Shown here one piece after another: positions 59,544 through 64,000 of a stretch of DNA of 64,000 nucleotides. The stretch comes from Caenorhabditis elegans. Its lineage: Eukaryota > Nematoda > Chromadorea > Rhabditida > Rhabditidae. Where the stretch lies: contig NC_003284.9 of the NCBI RefSeq assembly GCF_000002985.6, positions 11,098,001-11,162,000 of the forward strand. The letters are read 5' to 3'. How positions within the stretch are numbered: position 1 is the stretch's first letter; each line of letters starts with the position of its first letter. The notes below the pieces were generated by a model. That model searched no databases, had not been told where the DNA came from, and saw only the letters and a list, made by a program, of their open reading frames with translations. The position numbers and the translations under genes were made by a program.

Positions 59544-62500
59544 CCTAACGTAATTGGAAAATGTTTTTATTTGAAACCATATCGCATTGTGGCAAATCTT
59601 ACTTTCTCCATTTCTTATATTTTCCGTCAAAACTAAAACAAATGTTTCTTGTCTTCACAAGCTTTGCAGTAAAACACAATTAATTCAGTAAGAAAATCAG
59701 AGAGAAAACAAAATGATCAAATCGAAATACGTGTTGAAATATAGTAAAAAGAGAAGATCGCTCACAAATTCCATATGTGCAACAGCTGCAAAATTGCTTC
59801 CTACCATCCACAAGTGACACATTTTCTGAAATTTTCACTACTAAAAAATTAGAAAAACGACAAATTGGTGCTCACTGTAAACATCTTGAATGAATCTCAA
59901 CAATTTGTTGCTCACTGATGTTTATTTTTGATGTGTCCACTGCAAATGGTAAGATGTAAATTACAATAACAAATAAAAAACAATTAGTGCTATGTTGGCA
60001 ACTGTATGTGACAGTACTTAAAAGTTCAAGCTGAATACGTTAATCAAATTTGTAAAGGTAGACTATCAATTGTGGAAATTTTGCAAGGATGTTAAGTTAT
60101 TTTAGCATTATAAAAATACGTTTTATTCATTTTCCAGTTTGTCGTACTCTACCTTCTTAGAACTCTATTCTTAGTATCCTAATTTAAAAAAAAAAACTGA
60201 ATGTAAATTCAAAAACAAAAAATTAATATCTAATAGAATAAATGTTGACAAAATCTTACGATATGTTTCTAATTTTGTTTATTTGATTTTTCAGTCTTTA
60301 AACTATAGTCTATCTGTATAGTTTCAGTAATGATCGCATTGAATTCTCCAGAAGAATATAATAAATGGTCACACTTTGCTTGACAAACATTTTCTCATTG
60401 TTTCCTTGGACAGTACTGCTCAATATAGCCAACAATGTGTACATACCTTCTGTGCACACCCTAAGCGGCAAAGGGAGCCCGTCCCTTATCGTTTAACCAC
60501 CATAATTCATCTCCAACGTGCCAAGATTTGCGTTTCGAATTTAGCATCTTGTTCATTAAGTCGCCCGCAAAAACCTTTAGTTCAAACAGAACAGGCAATA
60601 AAGCAAAACATCGTGGTCAGCGTTTAAATAGAAAGTTGTGCGAATTGTGACAAATGACCCTTGAAGATAAATTTCAATCAAAAACGGAGAAGTTCTGAAG
60701 AAGTAACCGTGATGTTACACTTTCCCGACCGCAAGACTAATAACGGAAGTGAACACCTTCCAAATACCTCTTGGTAAACCTCTTGGTACATAAGTAAATA
60801 AAACCACTGAACAAGTAAAGTCTACTAGGCTCCAAGATTTGTAATATTCGCTTGCTTCCTTAAAGTCTTTATTTTGGATTTTTCATCATTTTGAGCCTTC
60901 CAATACAATATTCAAGGAGAAAACCAGTGAGGGTTATTCTAAAAACTAATCTCTGCATTACAAATAAAACATAACGCACCAGTTCGCAAGAAAATACATA
61001 TATAATTTTTTGCTTCATGAATATATTTTTAAATAAAATATTATTAGTATATTTTTATTGGAGATTATTATTCTTTTCAAAATTCGTTTGAACAGTCAAT
61101 TCTTAAAACACTATTTGCAATAACATTAGTAATACAATCCCAACGTCAAACCTGTTGCAACTTTTTATATGACTTCACTGTACTCACTTAAATGAGATTC
61201 TGTTCTCATTCATTTTTTGTGCGCCTGTTTCACTGATCTTCATCATTATCATCGTAATCATTATCATTGTCGAACCTGTCAAAAATGAAAAGCATACATC
61301 GGACAGTTTGTTCCTTTTTTGGACGAAGAAAATGAAAAAAAAGCCGGCGAATGTTTTGAGCGGTCATTAGGCCAAATCAAATTGCGCGGCGACCTCTATG
61401 AGAGCGCGAGTGGCTTATCAGAAACGAATCTTAAACAAATATTATCGTTTGCTCCAGACTTTCAATCGTGGCGAAAGGCTTTTTTTGAGTCTCTTTGCAT
61501 CTTGACCGCCCCCCCCCCCCCCTTTATTGTTTCGATTTCATCGAGATACCCGCCTGTTCGTCAAACTCTCATTTCATTTCGTTCTCAAAATTCAACTTTG
61601 TTTATTCACACTTCAGACATTGCAAGTTTCGATTTTTATTTATTATGCAATAAATTGAACTTTTTCATTTCGGTCACTGTCGGATAAGTGAATTTATTGC
61701 GAACTGTGTTTTGCTCTGCTCTCTGAGCACCGTGTCTCTATCGAGCACACCGAACCATTTGCAACAACATGAATAGAAATCGCCAGAATCATTGTTGTGA
61801 CTTGTCAAGTTTTTGCGCTTTCCACTTCGCCCACTTCGGAGTGCAACCAATTTTCGTCTTGTTCGCCGCCGAGTAGGTGTATTTGGTTTCACGCCAACGT
61901 GATAGCAACCACGAGCAAACATTGTTCACCCATTGCGTGCACGCTTGTTCTCACCGGGGTGAAGGGAAGAAGCTCTGTGATTTTGAACCTTCAAGTGCTG
62001 GTCACTAAATGTTTTTTCTTTTTTCCGTGATCTGTTGATTAAATTTTTCCCTTTTGTTTTTTTTTCTCAAAAATCTTTTTTCTAACTAGAAAATCGGTGA
62101 AAACATATGCGTTGATACGTTTCAATTATTTAACACCTACAGAGGAAAATCATTTTAAATCTTCGGATATAGGTTAGACTTCTAAGCCAGAAACATGCTA
62201 ATGAACAACATTGTTGAAAACATTCACTTTATGGTGGTACATAAAAAAAACTATTATAGAAAAGTAGGAAAAGTGAAAATTGAACAAATTTAAATGAAAA
62301 AATTTAACATCAAAGTTGATTCTTTTTTTGAATTTCCAAACTTAAAAAAACCACTGTTTCTGTTATTCATACTTCAGAACATCCTTGCTATTTTTAACGT
62401 ACATTCTTAACGCTTTATTTTTGATTTATTCTCAAGCACTTTTCTTTCTACGAAAATAAATCTGTTCACAAACGGTCTAGACACAATGAAACTGATCCCA

Positions 62501-62980
62501 CTGGAACTTTCAATCTTTGCCTTCATCCCCAACCTTCTCTTGCAAATCCACTTGTGTCGGTGTACATAAAAACAATGTGAAAAATGAAAATGGGATATCA
62601 TGTTTCCTTTGACCCGACACCAGTGGGATACCTGAACGGTTCGAACCGGCTTGGCTCAGGAGTTGTTTTTCTGTTTTATCTCGAGCACCTATCTCCCCAC
62701 AGCTGCTAACACACAGATGGTATGCGCTCAGTTTTTTGCGCCGAATCTCGCCTTCCAATTTATTTAACCTCGTGAGCCTCATCGTATCGTTCGTTTTGTT
62801 TGCAACTTGACCCCTCATTCCTCGAAAATTTAGTTCGTTCTTCTTCGTTTCTCTTCAAAGTTCTCTCGTGAAACGGTTCGAGTTTGACCGGCAACAAAAA
62901 ACATACTTGAACAAGTTAAGGACGACCACCCCCAGTGCGTGAAGTGTGCTTATCCCATCAAGATCACACTGTTTTTGAAA
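59544..62980. other. Intergenic, no supported gene
   Basis: This holds the 3' flank of the small acidic-protein gene (AATAAA at 59972-59977 is a candidate polyA signal) and the upstream region of the BPI-type gene. A 14-C homopolymer lies at 61509-61522 and a short (ATC/ATT)n stretch near 61241-61270. ORFs at 60376-60627 and 61319-61687 lack ATG or splice support. The 300 bp before 62981 are GC-richer and probably contain promoter and 5' UTR. Confidence 0.45.
61509..61522 (+). repeat. Poly-C homopolymer (14 C; G tract on the minus strand)
   Basis: An uninterrupted run of 14 C lies upstream of the BPI-type gene. On the other strand it is a G tract with the same instability risk as the 18-G run at 28689, though shorter. 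Confidence 0.9.
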
Positions 62981-64000
62981 ATGCTTCTCAAACTTGCTGG
63001 TCTGTTATTAATAGTTCAAGTAAGAATTATTATAAATTAAAAGCTAGAAATCTGAATTAATATAATTTGCAGATATCCGAAAGTTTATTACTTCGAGTCA
63101 ACGAATTTGGTCTTCACGAAGCAGCTAATTTTACCCGACAATGGCTTTCAATGGCTGGACCACATATGAAAATGCCCGAAATTCGAGTAAGTAAAATTGC
63201 CTAATTGGATTATGTTTTACAGTTCTATTTATCTTGCAGTTGTTTAGTGTAATCTTAAAAACAGTTTCAAAAATACATATGCTAGCGGTTTGACAATTTT
63301 GCTATTTGTCCTTAAGACTACATCTCAAACTCTATTAGTCTTGAACTCAAATTTACTTATTCGTTCCTAAAATCATAATTTACTTATTTCCTGAACCCTT
63401 TCAAGCTGCTGTTATTTTCAGCAATCTTTCTACAATTCTTTTGCCGGAGGCGAAATGACAGTTACGAACATTACAATTAAACGATTCGTACCTCCACTTA
63501 TTCGATTCCGACCATCCGATCACTCTTTTCTCTACATGTCTACTTTGAGTGGATATGCTCAAGTTTCTGCCGAGTGGGCAGTAGAATCCCAGTTTTTGCA
63601 TATGCTTAAAATTCCTCTTGAGGGTCAAATTCATGCTCAGATGACCGGTCTTATTTCGGAGATTGCAATGCAGGTAAGGATATATGCAGGTTGATCAATT
63701 CCTCATAGATTTTGTTGTTTCAAGATTACCCAAGACAACGAAGTGGAAGTACATCACTGTGTCGCTCAAATTAGGGATCTGAGAGTGGCTTTTGAGGTAA
63801 AACAGAACTGGCTGATTATTATTCATATAGGATTTGTAATTTAAGGGAAGTGTGGCTGCTGATGTCATCCACTGGTTCCGACAAAGTATAACACGAGCCA
63901 TCAGAAGAACCCTGGAAGAAGTATTTTGGTAATTGTAAACCGCATTAATCGATAAGCTTATTCTAGGAATATTGTGACATGATGAGAAATCATTGGCTTC
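62981..64000 (+). CDS. BPI/LBP-family secreted lipid-binding protein, N-terminal part (continues past the window)
   Basis: Exons 62981-63019, 63073-63186, 63422-63673, 63725-63796, 63846-63920 and 63967 onward are all phase 0. The start MLLKLAGLLLIVQISES is a signal peptide. The next part reads like the first strand-helix of the BPI fold (LLLRVNEFGLHEAANFTRQW). It is followed by amphipathic beta strands (MTVTNITIKRFV, YAQVSAEWAVESQFL, GQIHAQMTGLISEIAMQI), a segment with the first half of the usual disulphide (VHHCVAQIRDLRVAFEG) and the helix VIHWFRQSITRAIRRTLEE with EYC. Proteins of this family bind lipids or lipopolysaccharide outside cells or in secretory compartments. Two acceptors are weak (CAAG, TTAAG). 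About 210 residues are present, roughly the N-terminal half of a typical 450-550 aa member. Confidence 0.85.

Noticed and set aside
61319-61687. 122-codon plus-strand ORF spanning the poly-C tract
   Set aside because: It begins at a non-ATG codon and reads Pro through the homopolymer; no splice or domain support.
62484-62660. tRNA-like GGTTCGAAC word with a nearby inverted repeat (TCCCACTGG/CCAGTGGGA)
   Set aside because: No acceptor stem, D-arm or anticodon arm can be drawn around it.
1-64000. CRISPR arrays, bacterial operons, phage or viral genes, intact DNA transposon
   Set aside because: The gene structure is eukaryotic throughout; no spaced palindromic arrays, transposase motifs or viral proteins were seen.

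Overview
The window is nematode nuclear DNA, almost certainly Caenorhabditis elegans chromosome X. It is AT-rich. Genes are broken by many introns of about 42-60 nt with TTTTCAG-type acceptors, and likely SL1-type leader acceptors sit just upstream of some ATGs. Two genes are recognised: the hedgehog-related grd-1 (+ strand) and the aristaless/ARX homeobox gene alr-1 (- strand). I recall these two as neighbours on cosmid R08B4 of the C. elegans X, so the placement rests on memory plus sequence, not on a search. Exon models were assembled by hand from splice consensus and reading phase; every junction given is phase-consistent.

Layout, left to right. (1) 1-175 (-): first coding exon of a gene leaving the window, with a duplicated 5' splice site. 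(2) 4784-7490 (-): a five-exon 197-aa protein of unknown function with a GC-AG intron. (3) 9454-11223 (+): a 175-aa four-transmembrane protein. (4) 11626-17670 (+): grd-1, a secreted protein with four ground-like Cys modules, Pro/Gln-, Gly- and Ala-rich linkers and a C-terminal Hog autoprocessing domain. (5) 18198-18713 (-): a 97-aa neuropeptide precursor ending in a two-Cys peptide like allatostatin C. (6) 21630-22920 (-): a 145-aa, probably secreted, single-domain CULT protein (the cereblon ligand-binding fold) with the whole Trp cage and zinc cysteines kept. (7) 24275-24341 (-): an orphan signal-peptide-like exon. (8) 24597-27558 (-): alr-1, with a possible alternative N-terminal exon at 31912-31977 and about 13 kb of gene-poor DNA upstream. 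(9) 45054-54812 (-): a 21-exon gene for a protein of about 1543 aa with a Cys/His-rich N-terminal half, an acidic middle and a Gln/His-rich prion-like C terminus. (10) 55066-59543 (+): a small acidic protein with two overlapping acceptors that give different C termini. (11) 62981-end (+): the N-terminal part of a secreted BPI/LBP-type lipid-binding protein.

The genes do not form one pathway. Several act at the cell surface or outside the cell (grd-1, four-TM protein, neuropeptide, CULT, BPI), and alr-1 is a neuronal transcription factor whose large introns and upstream desert fit complex cis-regulation. The observations most worth following are the free-standing CULT protein with an intact pocket, the allatostatin-C-like peptide, the GC-AG intron, the dual-frame 3' splice sites, and the 18-G homopolymer inside the alr-1 locus.
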